NCBI GenBank assembly: GCA_030704615.1
Contig: CM060731.1
Coordinates: 45,630,001 to 45,694,000, forward strand
Direction of reading: 5' to 3'
Length of the DNA: 64,000 bases
Origin: Takakia lepidozioides
Lineage: Eukaryota > Streptophyta > Takakiopsida > Takakiales > Takakiaceae
Part shown: positions 35,119 through 49,377 of the stretch, piece by piece
Position numbering within the stretch: the first letter of the stretch is position 1
Layout: each line of letters starts with the position of its first letter
Program-made: the position numbers and the translations under genes
Notes under the pieces: model-generated
Seen by the model: the letters and a program-made list of their open reading frames with translations, nothing else
The model's database searches: none
Told to the model about the DNA's origin: nothing

Positions 35119-35535
35119 CATGCGACCGTCAGCAAAGGTTGGTCGGACAAATTTTTATTTTTTTAAAATAGGTGCGACCACTAGAAGGGGTGGTCACACA
35201 TTTTTTCTTATTTTTTAAATGGGTGCGGCCACCAGAAGGTGGTGGTCACAACATTTTAATTTTTTTTAATAGGTGCGACCACAAGCAGAGGGCGGTCGCA
35301 CATTTTTTCTTTTTTTTAAATTGGGTGCGACCACCAGCAGGTGGTGGTCGCAACTTTTTCATTTTTTTTAAATAGGTGAGACCACCAGCAGGGGATGGTC
35401 GCACATTTTTAATTATTTTTTAAATGGGTGCGACCACCAGCCGGTGGTGGTCGCAGACTTTTTTTTTTGGTTATTAGGTGCGACCGCTCCCTGGACACGT
35501 GGCGAGGCGTGAATGGGCAACAGAGGCGGTCGCAC
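35119..35535 (+). repeat. Palindrome array 3 (about 8 units)
   Basis: It has the same palindromes and A/T spacers as array 1, in the same orientation, with a period of about 50 bp. The final unit is split: GTGCGACCGCTCC (about 35478) pairs with GGCGGTCGCAC (35525-35535) across a longer loop. An ACGTCA-rich block (34880-34975) lies to the left and a TATA box to the right. Confidence 0.88.
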
Positions 35536-35554
35536 GCTAGGCCTCTCCAGGCAG

Positions 35555-35561
35555 TATATAA
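35555..35561 (+). promoter_or_regulatory. TATA box of the kinase unit
   Basis: CAGTATATAAGGG lies 20 bp after the last palindrome of array 3, followed by CCCCTCATTCCC about 15 bp downstream. This layout is shared with the hAT and RING units. Confidence 0.6.
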
Positions 35562-35756
35562 GGGCCTACCCCTCATTCCCAACCCACTTTTTTCCCTCTC
35601 TGTGAGTGCGGTTCTGGGGCTTCTTGGAGTTTGAACTTCGGTGGCCAGGACTGAGCGTGGGGGGGGGGAGAAAGTGGATTTGTGTGGGGGAGGAGTTTTT
35701 GCCTTTTTTTCCTGGGACTGCGGGAGAGTTTGCTGTGGGTACTATACCAGTAGAGG

Positions 35757-37352
35757 GTGAGGAAATTGGTCGGTCTGCTAGTATATAAGGTTATCAATAG
35801 TCTTTACGAAGCCGCGTCTATTCCGCAGAGTACTTTCATCATGTTCGAAAACGTTGCTTCGAACGCAGTGTCAGGGGGTTCCTCGGGAAGTGGACATAAA
35901 TGTAGGAAGAGTAAACATGCACATAAACGGGATAGTCAGGTCAACAAAAAAGACTATCCAAACGCAGAGGCCGCGAAGGTGGTGAAGCAAGTAGTGTTGG
36001 ATTATTTGAAGGACAATGACATAATGCGTTTGAATCTTTTGTATGTCCGACGACATGGGAATGAGGGGTTCCTTAGATTCCAGCACAATATGGAGATGAG
36101 AATGAGGGAGGTTTTGGCCGGGGATGAATGGGAGGAGGACAGGGCGAAGTTCCAGTTCACGAAATGGATGGAGGACCGGGTCCATGAAGCCACATGGAAT
36201 CTGAGGCAAACCATGGACAAGTTTATTACGAGAACTCATGTAGCTGAAGGTCGCATACCAACTTCGGAGAATGAGTTGTTTGTGCTTGTGAATTGGTGGT
36301 CTGACATGGCAAAGGCCCACGCCAAACGACGTACAAAACCACTCCCATGGAAGGCAGGGGCCTCGTCCGCGGATGCGGCATTGAACGTGAAATACATATC
36401 CATAAACGCACAAGTACAACAACTCGACGCGCCCAAACAGGGAGGGTATGGTACAATTCGGAGGGTTAGAATTGTTGGGGATCAATTGATTTCTCCATCT
36501 TGGGAGCTAGCAGGGAAAACGTCCAGGGAAACAAATGCTGAGCTTGCCAAAGTCCAATATAACAATGAGGCGTTGGCTGTAAAGTTCCATCATTTCGGCA
36601 TCATAAAGTATTTTGCGTTGCATCCACGTCGAAATGAAGGTTACACACATTGGTGGAATGGGGGGACCATACGATCATGGTTGAGTATTGACAGGAAATG
36701 GGGGAATGATCGGGATAACATGGAGTTAATGGAACGACGGGGGACGGAGCAGGAAATGCAGGAGGTCAACCGACTGGTTCGATTCCGACAGAATCGCACC
36801 CAATTGACATGGGCACTTTTGTACATCATGATCAACGTCCATAATCACCACCTCTTGCACAACGACATGTCCCCCGACAACATCTTATTGCATTTTCCAC
36901 AAGGGTCTGAAGATGAGTACATCAGGGTATGCGATTGGGGGATGGCCTCCACGACGGATGACCCAAAAACCACGTTGTACATTTTCGAGAGCAGAGACAA
37001 GATGATAAAGACTCTCGCACATAGATGGTGGATTGCACCTGAAATTGCAATTGTTCATAATGTAGCCAACAATCAGTCAGATGGCACACCTCGTAGGCCC
37101 CCTCTAACCGTGCCATCAGAGACCTTTGCAATTGGGAAGATAGCCCAGACAATAAATGGGGGTAACACGTTCGATGCAAGCCTGTTCAACGATATGTCTA
37201 CTGGAACCTGTTTTGCTTCCGCTCTGAAAAACTTGTGTGTAGACACAGTAAAGTTGCGGTACAAACTAGAAAATGTTGTGAAACATTTCATGACGGGGCT
37301 ATTCAATTGGCCTGAGCCCAAAAATTGCTGGAGGATGGATAGAAACTTGTAG
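35757..37352 (+). CDS. Transposon-associated protein kinase-like protein
   Basis: This is an uninterrupted frame of 531 codons; the ATG at 35841 (503 residues) is an alternative start. The N-terminal 200 residues are basic and not recognised. The C-terminal half reads as a divergent kinase fold: a Gly-rich loop (QGGYGTIRRV), the beta-3 lysine (LAVKF), a catalytic loop HNDMSPDN where HRDLKPxN is usual, DWG in place of DFG, and a WIAPE motif. The catalytic Asp, Asn and metal-binding Asp are kept, but the loop Lys is Ser, a variant also seen in some eukaryotic kinase-like families. It is intact although its neighbours are broken, and lies between palindrome array 3 and the right 120-bp repeat block. 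The substrate is unknown; it may be captured cargo. Confidence 0.65.
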   Translation: MRKLVGLLVYKVINSLYEAASIPQSTFIMFENVASNAVSGGSSGSGHKCRKSKHAHKRDSQVNKKDYPNAEAAKVVKQVVLDYLKDNDIMRLNLLYVRRHGNEGFLRFQHNMEMRMREVLAGDEWEEDRAKFQFTKWMEDRVHEATWNLRQTMDKFITRTHVAEGRIPTSENELFVLVNWWSDMAKAHAKRRTKPLPWKAGASSADAALNVKYISINAQVQQLDAPKQGGYGTIRRVRIVGDQLISPSWELAGKTSRETNAELAKVQYNNEALAVKFHHFGIIKYFALHPRRNEGYTHWWNGGTIRSWLSIDRKWGNDRDNMELMERRGTEQEMQEVNRLVRFRQNRTQLTWALLYIMINVHNHHLLHNDMSPDNILLHFPQGSEDEYIRVCDWGMASTTDDPKTTLYIFESRDKMIKTLAHRWWIAPEIAIVHNVANNQSDGTPRRPPLTVPSETFAIGKIAQTINGGNTFDASLFNDMSTGTCFASALKNLCVDTVKLRYKLENVVKHFMTGLFNWPEPKNCWRMDRNL

Positions 37353-37399
37353 ACCTTTGACGCTACATCATGTTTGAATAAATGTTGTTTTCAATTGTG

Positions 37400-39600
37400 T
37401 TTGTCTCGTACCATAATATTTTAATGGTTTGTTACTTGGCCATGGCACCTGGGTCCATCATATGGGATAATCAAGCACCACACCCACGAATCTTGAAGAG
37501 TGACAGTGTACACCGGGTCAATGGATGAACCAATCGTTCCCCTGCCAAATGATTTTAGATTGATTTGAAACTGTGGGAGGTGTTGTACATGCCCTCTTTA
37601 AGTTACCGGACAAGTATGAGGTCAATCTAAAATGGTTCTAAGGGTGAACCAATAGTTTCCCTATTAAATGATTCATGATTGAAATTTGGTTGAAAGATTT
37701 AACGAGTCGTCCGGGGGGCAAATGATTATTTCTTTGCTTGCAACTTTGTGTACATGATTTGTACGTACTTAAGCACATATGGACCAAAGTTGAACTTCAA
37801 CAAAGTTATTTGAATCGGTTATTCAAATTCATAAGGATAAACAACCTTTCGCCTGCACATGAATTGTTTTTAATTCCATTCTGAAGTCATATTCTTGATA
37901 ACAACATGAAGAGTTGCATGCAAAATATCACCATGAACAGACATCGTCTGCATCCAAAACACATTTTATTCCCTCATTTGCACTCCAAGGTGAAGTTATC
38001 TTCAACTTCATACACTCTTCATAGAGAGTTCTGCAATAGTGAGCATATAACAAACGACGAACGTTTTTTTCCAAACATTTTTCTTTGGTACATTTTTTGG
38101 CAAGGATGTGGTGGTGTGAGGGTTCAACTCACAGAACAAAATCAAGCCAAAAACAAAATCATTGCGCCCCACAATCCTATGCCCTCTAAATCATTTTATT
38201 TAGTAAAAATCCAGTTCAATTCAAAATTGGATGAAAGGGTGAACGGAAACTTCCTCGATGAAATGATATTTTATTGCTCTGAAACTTTGCAAGTGTCTTC
38301 TACATGCCCTCTTACACGTCTTTGAGAAGTATGACATCAATCTAAAATGGTTTAAAGGGTGAACCAATCGTCCCCCTACCAAATGATTTTAAATTGATTT
38401 GAAACTTTGCAAGTGTCTTGTACATGCCCTCTTACAAGTCTTTCACAAGTTTCGAATCAATCTAAAATGGTTGAAAGGGTGAATCAATCATGAACATATC
38501 AAATGATTTTGGGGTGCTTTAAGGCTTTGCAATTGTCTTTCACATGCCATTTTAAAGGTACCGGACAAGTACGAGGTCAGTAGAATATGGTTGAAAGGGT
38601 GAACCAATTGTTCCACTATCAAATGATTTTACATTGCTTTGAAGCTTTGCAAGTGTCAGCCACATGCCCTCCTACAAGTACCGGACAAGTATGACGTGAA
38701 TAAAAATGGTTGAAAGGGTGAACCAATCATTCCGCTATCAAATGATTTTATATTGCTTTGGATGTCATTGCTTTGGTAATTCTAGCCCCCCAATGGCCCA
38801 TTGTAACCCTTGAATTACAATTCAAAATGCAATTTAAGCCCTTAAAATTGGTAATGCCAGTCCCTAAAATGACCAACCCCGGCCGCCCCTCAAATTGTAA
38901 TTTGAGCCCTTGAAATTGTCAATTCCAACCCCTCAAATTGCAATTGAAGCCCCTGAAATTTAATTCCAACCCCTCAAATTGCACTTCTAGCCCCTGAAAT
39001 GACAATTCCCGCCCCTCAAATTGCAACTGTAGCCTATGAAATGACAATTGCTAGTGCAGCCCCTGAAATTGGCAATTGAAGTCCCTGGAATGGCAGTTTC
39101 AACCCCTCAAATTGCAAGTCCAGCCCCTGAAATTGGCAATTCGAGCCCCATAAATGGCAATTTCAGCCCCAGAAATTAGCTCATTCCCCTGCCAAATGAT
39201 TTTGGATTCATTTGAAACTTTGCGAGTGTCTTGTACATGCCCTCTTAAAGTTACTGGACAAGTATGATGTCAATGTTAAATGGTCCACAGGATGAACCAA
39301 CAGTTCCCCTGTTGGATGATTCATGATTAATCGTTAACGATTGATCTCATATTACACTGGGACCTATCAGAGGGTATATTGAACACACTGGCCAAGTCTC
39401 AAAGTGAACGAAAATCATTTGGATGGGCAACCATCCGTCGGCCCATTGAACGAATTTCGGTTGATCTCATATTACTCTGGGGCCTCTTTCATGGTACATT
39501 GAACATACTGGCCAAGTTTCAAAGCAAACCAAAATCATCTCGATGACCAACCATCCGTTAAGCCATTGAATGAATTTTGATTGATCTGATATTAGTCCGG
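37400..39600 (-). repeat. Right block of inverted 120-bp repeats
   Basis: At least seven degenerate units of about 118-125 bp (core GTACATGCCCTCTTA, then GACAAGTATGA and GGTTGAAAGGGTGAACCAAT) run in the opposite sense to the block at 32560-33450. The segment 37965-38045 is the inverted counterpart of 33226-33310, and 39410-39510 of 33050-33180. The order is not collinear, so the right arm has been rearranged and enlarged. Confidence 0.8.
38780..39180. repeat. AGCCCCTGAAATTGGCAATT minisatellite
   Basis: A degenerate tandem array of 20-30 bp units, alternating AGCCCCTGAAATTGGCAATT and AACCCCTCAAATTGCAATT, sits inside the right 120-bp repeat block. Confidence 0.8.
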
Positions 39601-40480
39601 GACCTGTGAGAGGGTGTCTCGAACGTACTGGCAAAGTTTGGAAGCAAACAAAAATGATTTGGATGTACTTGACCTTGTACACAATGATGCATACCTTATA
39701 CACCATTGCTTGTCTGCGGTGCGTGTTTGCCGAGGGCAGATGCAGGACATCCTCATCAAAAAAGCTTCCGGCATGTTACACCCGGCTGCAGCAGGTCCAC
39801 TGGTTCGTTGCACAAAAAATTCCGCCACACATGCCCATTTCGTCCTGCATCGATGGGTCCACCTGCAAACAACATCCAAGAGACGGAACTCGGGAGGAAA
39901 TCGGAATTTTATACAGCCAGCCATGCACATATGCTTCCGCTATTTTTGCAATGTCATTCCACACATGCTATATGGAGGACAAGCCTCGAACAAGACAGTG
40001 TGACAAGGGAAAGGCCGATTCTCAATTGATGTTCGCTAAATGAGTCGTACTTGTTAGCAAAGACCTAAATACTTCCATTCAAGTCTGCACTGTAAACTCA
40101 ATGTAACTCACTTCCCCGCGCTCAAACAGTCCCACGAATAGGCAAACAACAAAGCAAAAATAGTAGAAGCATATGAACAAAAGAGGCTGTGGCTTGAAAC
40201 GATGGACTCCGACGTTGCCAGAGAATCCATGGAGTCATGCAAAGGGATTCTTCACAACCGCCGAGTCTGTTGGTTCTAAACAGTCAAACAACAAACAACA
40301 GCAAGCAACACGAGAAAAAAAAAAAAACAAAGGGGGTCTGAGGAGATCGGCGAGTGCCATGGCATGCCCTAAATCCGGACAGGCTGGATAAAACCGGATC
40401 TGGACGGGCAGATGCGTGCCACGTAGGTCTAGGTCTGTTGTGCCGGTCTGGGGTGGTCTGCGGGCAGACCTCACAGACCG
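39601..40480. other. Degenerate sequence right of the 120-bp repeats, no gene assigned
   Basis: Minus-strand frames at 39592-40003 have protein-like composition (Cys-rich: MGMCGGIFCATNQWTCC) but no domain I recognise, and no intact reading frame. This could be another transposase fragment. Confidence 0.3.
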
Positions 40481-40489
40481 AGCTTGGGC

Positions 40490-40690
40490 AAACCCCAGCA
40501 AGGGCAGACCCACTGGACCCGATGGCGGGCGGACCCAGCGGCGAGGGCGGGCGGGCGGGCGGGGGCCGCGGTCCGGGGGCGGGTTGGTTGGCGTGCGGGA
40601 AGGGCCGCGGTCGGCTGCGGGGCTGTCGACCGCGGTGCGCGGCTGGTAGGTGGGGGTGGGCGACCCCGCGTCCGTGTGGGTGTGCGCGCC
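40490..40690. other. GC-rich island
   Basis: A sharp local rise in GC content with GGGC-type runs ((GCGGGCGGGC)n near 40540-40565). Overlapping ORFs on both strands result from composition. It lies about 700 bp upstream of the first firm UMP1 exon and follows an AGACC-rich stretch. Confidence 0.5.
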
Positions 40691-41106
40691 CTGTCCCACA
40701 CACGCGACATAAACTCCCAATCATTCAAAAATGAGAGGCCACCTTTTCAATGAAGATGATCGGGTGCAAACACAGCTGAAGAATCGGCCTCACCTCACCG
40801 AGAGAAAGCACGAGGGAGGGTCAGCACCTGCAAGACTTCAAAGGGGCCATTGAAGATGATGTGCATGGAAATGAGTTGCCATTGAATCCTACGTCTGCTT
40901 CAAACACAAAACTTGAGAGAGAGAGAAAGAGGAAGTAGGAATATTCGCATCCTAACCCAGACCTGCACGTTCCAGAGTAATTTCACTTTTACCTTTTAAC
41001 GTTTGCAAAACATTTATCAGGAATAAATTAAATAAAAGTCTACAAAAATAAATAAATAATAAGAATGAAACTGTAATTCTCGGCTACAACCAGCTGAGCT
41101 CAGTCT

Positions 41107-41116
41107 CGAAACCCTA
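41107..41116 (+). promoter_or_regulatory. Telo-box (AAACCCTAG) upstream of UMP1
   Basis: GAAACCCTAGAAAC lies about 290 bp 5' of the first firm UMP1 exon, in the expected promoter/5' UTR. Telo-boxes are frequent near plant start sites. The role here is inference. Confidence 0.35.
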
Positions 41117-41398
41117 GAAACGTTGCTTCCCTGTCGCACCCTGCGTCTCGAGGATCATTGATCTGCACAGGCACCCGCACCACGCCACACTGCTTACCTT
41201 GCAATTATGGCAAGTTTCTTCATCTGCCCATGTTGGGTTTTTGTTGCCGAAGGTTCCGTTGGACAATTGAAGACAATTGTGACGATGTGGTTCGGAAACA
41301 GCTCTCTCATTCTGGTTTAGATTCTTGATACAGGTGTAGTGGGTTGTAGATGGATTTCCCAGGGGGTGTGCGATTGACAGGGAGCGCTTCTGTTGCAG

Positions 41399-43257
41399 GA
41401 GGAGGGACTAGCGCTGCCGCATAACGTGGTGGGGAGCCATGACACCCTGCGTCATGGACTGCCTGCCTTTAAGAACGAGGCTTTACCGGTGCACCCTGTT
41501 GAGACCATTCAACGCACTGTACGGCCCTCATGGGTTCAAGCTTCCCTCTTCCTTCTCTGTTACACCTCTGTGCGCTTGTCTCTGTAAAGTAGTTTTCTCT
41601 GTAGTCCCTCTCGTCCATCAGTTGGTTTTTGGTGATTTTGCCCATACCGTATATGGTAACTCATTATTTACCTTGATTGGGGTTTTGGCTCCGTCTCTCT
41701 CTCGTTTAACTCGTATTTCCCCATTCTTGTTGCAATGGATGCTCAAATGCATGGTAGAAAGTTTGCTTCAAGTGAATTTCTGAATACATTTCTTTGCTGC
41801 TGTTGAACAGCTGCTCTAGGTCGCTTGTTTGTTGCAACGTTAGGATGGATTTTAGGTTATGTTCAAAATTTTACTGGTTTCATGTGGAATTGGAGCTTCT
41901 GTTGGGGATTTCGGCATGCATTATGCTACAAAAGTTTTCTGCTATAGATGATTGAGACTAGGTTGAAGTAGGAACTATCTAGGGAATTCAAGTTTGTGTT
42001 CTGGAGTGAGCTGGCTCCACTTGGAAGCCTTGTACTTCCATGCTTTGGGGTCGCAGCAGGATTGTCACATTATACTAAAGGGTTGCCAAGCTCTGAAAAC
42101 CTTACACCAGCACTGTTGCTGCTATGTACTTGGTGTGTGAAGGCACGCAAATACCAGGCAGAGACAAAACGTACCCTCTTGGAGAATGCTTATGGTTCAG
42201 CTTTTCCCATGAAGATGGACATAGATCAACAGATTTTGTCACGGTAGGGTCTTCCGCTTCTCAATCTTTGCTGTTTAATTATTCTTTTGGTGGGCATGTG
42301 GTTCTGCATGTGGGAGTGCTAGTCTGTACGTATGTCTTCTGTAGTCGTGGTACTGCTTAGTTTTATGGAAGCAACAGAGTGCCCCAGTCCTCTCATAATT
42401 GCATTTCAGATTGTGCCAAGCTAGTTTTGTCTAGACTTGGCTGTAAATGTAAGAAATGGAAGGGGTCTTTGGAGAGATGTGCTCCAGGGCTAGCGTTTGT
42501 ACCAACAGATGGTCTGTACTTCAATGTAAATGTACCAAATGAAAGGAGTCTTTGGATCCTTGGAGAAGTTGCTCTAGGACTTGCTGAATGCTCATAAGGT
42601 GACGTTGCACAATTGGATGGATGGGTGCAGGTTCCAACGTCCACCAGGGCTCATCCCCTCCTCAATGCTCGGCCTTGATTCTTTGACAGGTGCTCTCGAC
42701 GAGTTCGGCTTTGAGGACTACTTGAATGGTACGCATAGTTAGATGCCTGTTCTACTCTCTCGCCACAGTTGCTTTTCCACCACCCCAACTATTGAAGGGC
42801 CCTTCTCTACTTGTCTTGAGAACTTGTGTAAAATGATCGAGTATTCATGCATGTGATCAAGGAAGGCCTGATTAATGTCTGGTCCCATGTCCTGTCCTTC
42901 TCAGTGTGCGTCCTTTTCATTCAGTTCAAAGGGGGCTCCCCACTCACTTGTCTGCATAATTCAATGGACTTAGCAAAGGGCGGCAAGGCAGGTGGTGCCC
43001 TTGAATGGGCATGCTTGGAAACAAGCTTGTTTCTGCGGACTCTTAGATATTCTGTCTCAGGGATGTCGTTTTTGTGGGTATTATTGATGTGTTGTGTCTC
43101 TCTCCACCCTATGGCATGGCTGTGTGTATGATGATAGGGGTACACGGTTTATTTTGCAGACCCAAGGGAGTCAGAGACATTCATGCCAGTGGACATGCAT
43201 CAGGCTATGGAAGTCCGCCTTGGGCTTTCGAAGGGCGCCTTTTCACGTGCAATTTGA
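41399..43257 (+). CDS. UMP1: Proteasome maturation factor UMP1 (POMP), first exon unresolved
   Basis: Four exons join in frame: 41399-41518, 42158-42243, 42631-42728 and 43160-43257, giving 133 residues. The sequence carries the family pattern VGSHDTLRHGLPAFKNEALPVHPVE, with ENAYGSAFPMKMDIDQQILSR and then FQRPPGLIPSSMLGLDSLTG, DEFGFEDYLNDPRESETF and a C-terminal VRLGLSKG. Plant UMP1 has about 141 residues, so only about 8-10 residues are missing. A candidate first exon is 41285-41314 (10 codons), but its donor (GTTTAG) is weak. UMP1 is a short-lived chaperone that joins 20S half-proteasomes and is degraded inside the finished particle. Without splicing, exon 4 would end at a stop a few codons later; the downstream exon matches the family. 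Confidence 0.88.
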
Positions 43258-43922
43258 TAGGACTCCACTTCAATGACAACATATGATAGCTTTGCCAATA
43301 AAACATGTGGCTGGACCTTTTGTAGTGAGGAATTCTTTAGACTTTAGCATGGGAAGCATGTTTCCACATCAAATATCCGCGTAATATGCACATACATTTG
43401 TTTCTAAACTCCTGCCTTGGTTATTAGTTTTTACCGTGTATGGTGCTGAGGGCTCTTGCGTAGACATACAAAGTGATGTGCCTACGACTGAGGATGCCAA
43501 AAGTGGTCAAGTTGATGCCGTATGTTGGCTTATAGGCACCATGCTTTTAATGGGATTTTCTTGCTGCACGCAAGAGGATAGCTTTTGGAAGACGAGTTTG
43601 TCTATCCATGTCCGGAATGCAGAACAAACACAAACTTTCATCATGGTTTAATCATGGTTTAATCCTGGTGATGGGCTGAAAGTCAATATCCAACCCTTCC
43701 CTGCGGAGAGGAGTCTATCCAGGACTTCAAATTGTCATTGAACTCTCAAACAAAGTGTGTGAAGAACCGAGTGATGTTCTAGACAGTGAGGGTTATTATG
43801 GAAGCTGGCATGCAAGCTATGCAAGCTTGTCTTTATTCATATCTACATTTTTATGCAATCCGAGAGTTAAAGTTCCATTGCTTTATTGATTCAAACAAAT
43901 ATATGAACCACGAGATTTTATT
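43258..43922. other. Convergent 3' intergenic region UMP1/ELP3
   Basis: About 665 bp holding both 3' UTRs. No further gene seen. Confidence 0.55.
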
Positions 43923-48086
<4,164 letters not shown>

Positions 48087-49377
48087 GGCTTCCGATCACA
48101 CAAGAACGCATGCACGTGTCTGTCTATCCTCAATTTCACTGTCGCAGCTAGACACCTTTCAGTTTCTGCCCAATTCCTTCCTCTCGCAGATCTGCCCCCA
48201 TCGCTGTGACCTCCGAGTCTGACATCGTGGAGGCGAAGAGACTGCAATTAGGTCACTCTCAGTTACGCCATTCGAACTGTAGCCAAGTATGAGACTATAG
48301 CAAAATATTACCTTAATAAAGGTAATTCTAAATACGTCTTTTGAGTCTTTTGTATTGCCAGGGGGGTCCACCCTCCACGCTTCTGTCTTTCACCATGTCT
48401 GAGCTGATCTCCTTTCTTGTTATCAGACGTCCTTTGAATCTTTCCTCTGTTTCGAGTACGGCTTTTCAGTATTCAAAGATCTTGTGGCATTGAAATTACA
48501 TAAGCGATTAAGTTAAGTTAGTCGCATCCTGCGAGATTATGATCTATTGTTGATTACCTCCACGCACAAGCTGCAACACGAAACAGCTCAATGCGCACAG
48601 ATTGGCTCCATGGCAAGAGACGTCTGAAATATGTCTTTGATTTCGTTATTGGTCGGTGAGAAATTTCCACGCACTGATACTCGACAGATGCTTCGTGCAA
48701 ATTTCTGGCATTCTTTGGTGATCAAGGAAAGGAAAAGAGCACCAATGCTCTTCTTACACGCCTGACGGAAAGCTACTTCCCACAGTTAGTTGAGATTACA
48801 GGTCAGCTTCAGTTTCTCTTTGCCACGACTTCTGTTATGTTGTTTCTACTTCTGGAATGGAGGATGGCCATTGTCTTCCACTCCACTCGAATCACTGCCA
48901 TCGTGTCGAGCTCGGCCACCTTGGACAAACGACAATGGCAAACCCTAAGCCAAAACATCTCACTTGGAAAAGCTATTCGTCGATAATTCTTAGCAGTCCA
49001 CATGGCGAAGATGAAGACGAAGATGAAGAGGAGGACGATGCAGGACCCAAGAGGGCCAGCAGGTGCATGTCGCCCCGCGTGGCTCTGCACTATCGCTTCT
49101 TGTGACGTGTGTTGCCAAAGCCATGCGGCACGTGGCGTGGCTCTCATGCATTCCACCTGGCGCTTCTCTCTCCTCTCTCGGAGACATTTCAATCCGTGTG
49201 CAGAGCAGCTTGCCTACAGATGCCTACTCCTCTCAACGCTTGTTTGCTCTTGCTTGTGCTTTGTATTGGGTTTTAGATTGGTGGCTTGTGGCGACTGATC
49301 TGGTTCGGGGACGTATTTGGTAGATTTCTTTGGTTTTGAGCTGTGAAGTGCTTGTTTGAAGAGGCGAGTACTGAACG
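48087..49377. other. Divergent promoter region ELP3/LEA
   Basis: About 1.3 kb between the two divergent start codons. It contains a GAAGATGAAGA-rich stretch (49008-49040). No extra gene is supported: the overlapping frames on the two strands have no family features or splice structure. Confidence 0.5.

Noticed and set aside
24391-35535. Palindrome arrays as a CRISPR array
   Set aside because: The repeats are palindromes with A/T-rich low-complexity spacers, the host is eukaryotic, and there are no cas genes.
40235-40753. Overlapping ORFs in the GC-rich island on both strands
   Set aside because: Open frames on both strands with Pro/Arg/Gly composition are expected from GC bias; no domain or splice structure is seen.
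41351-41368. MDFPGG as UMP1 first exon
   Set aside because: It would leave an intron of only about 30 bp before 41399, too short for spliceosomal splicing here.
48809-49192. Minus-strand ORF with a hydrophobic segment between ELP3 and LEA
   Set aside because: It has no family features, and the hydrophobic run is the complement of a GAAGATGAAGA repeat.
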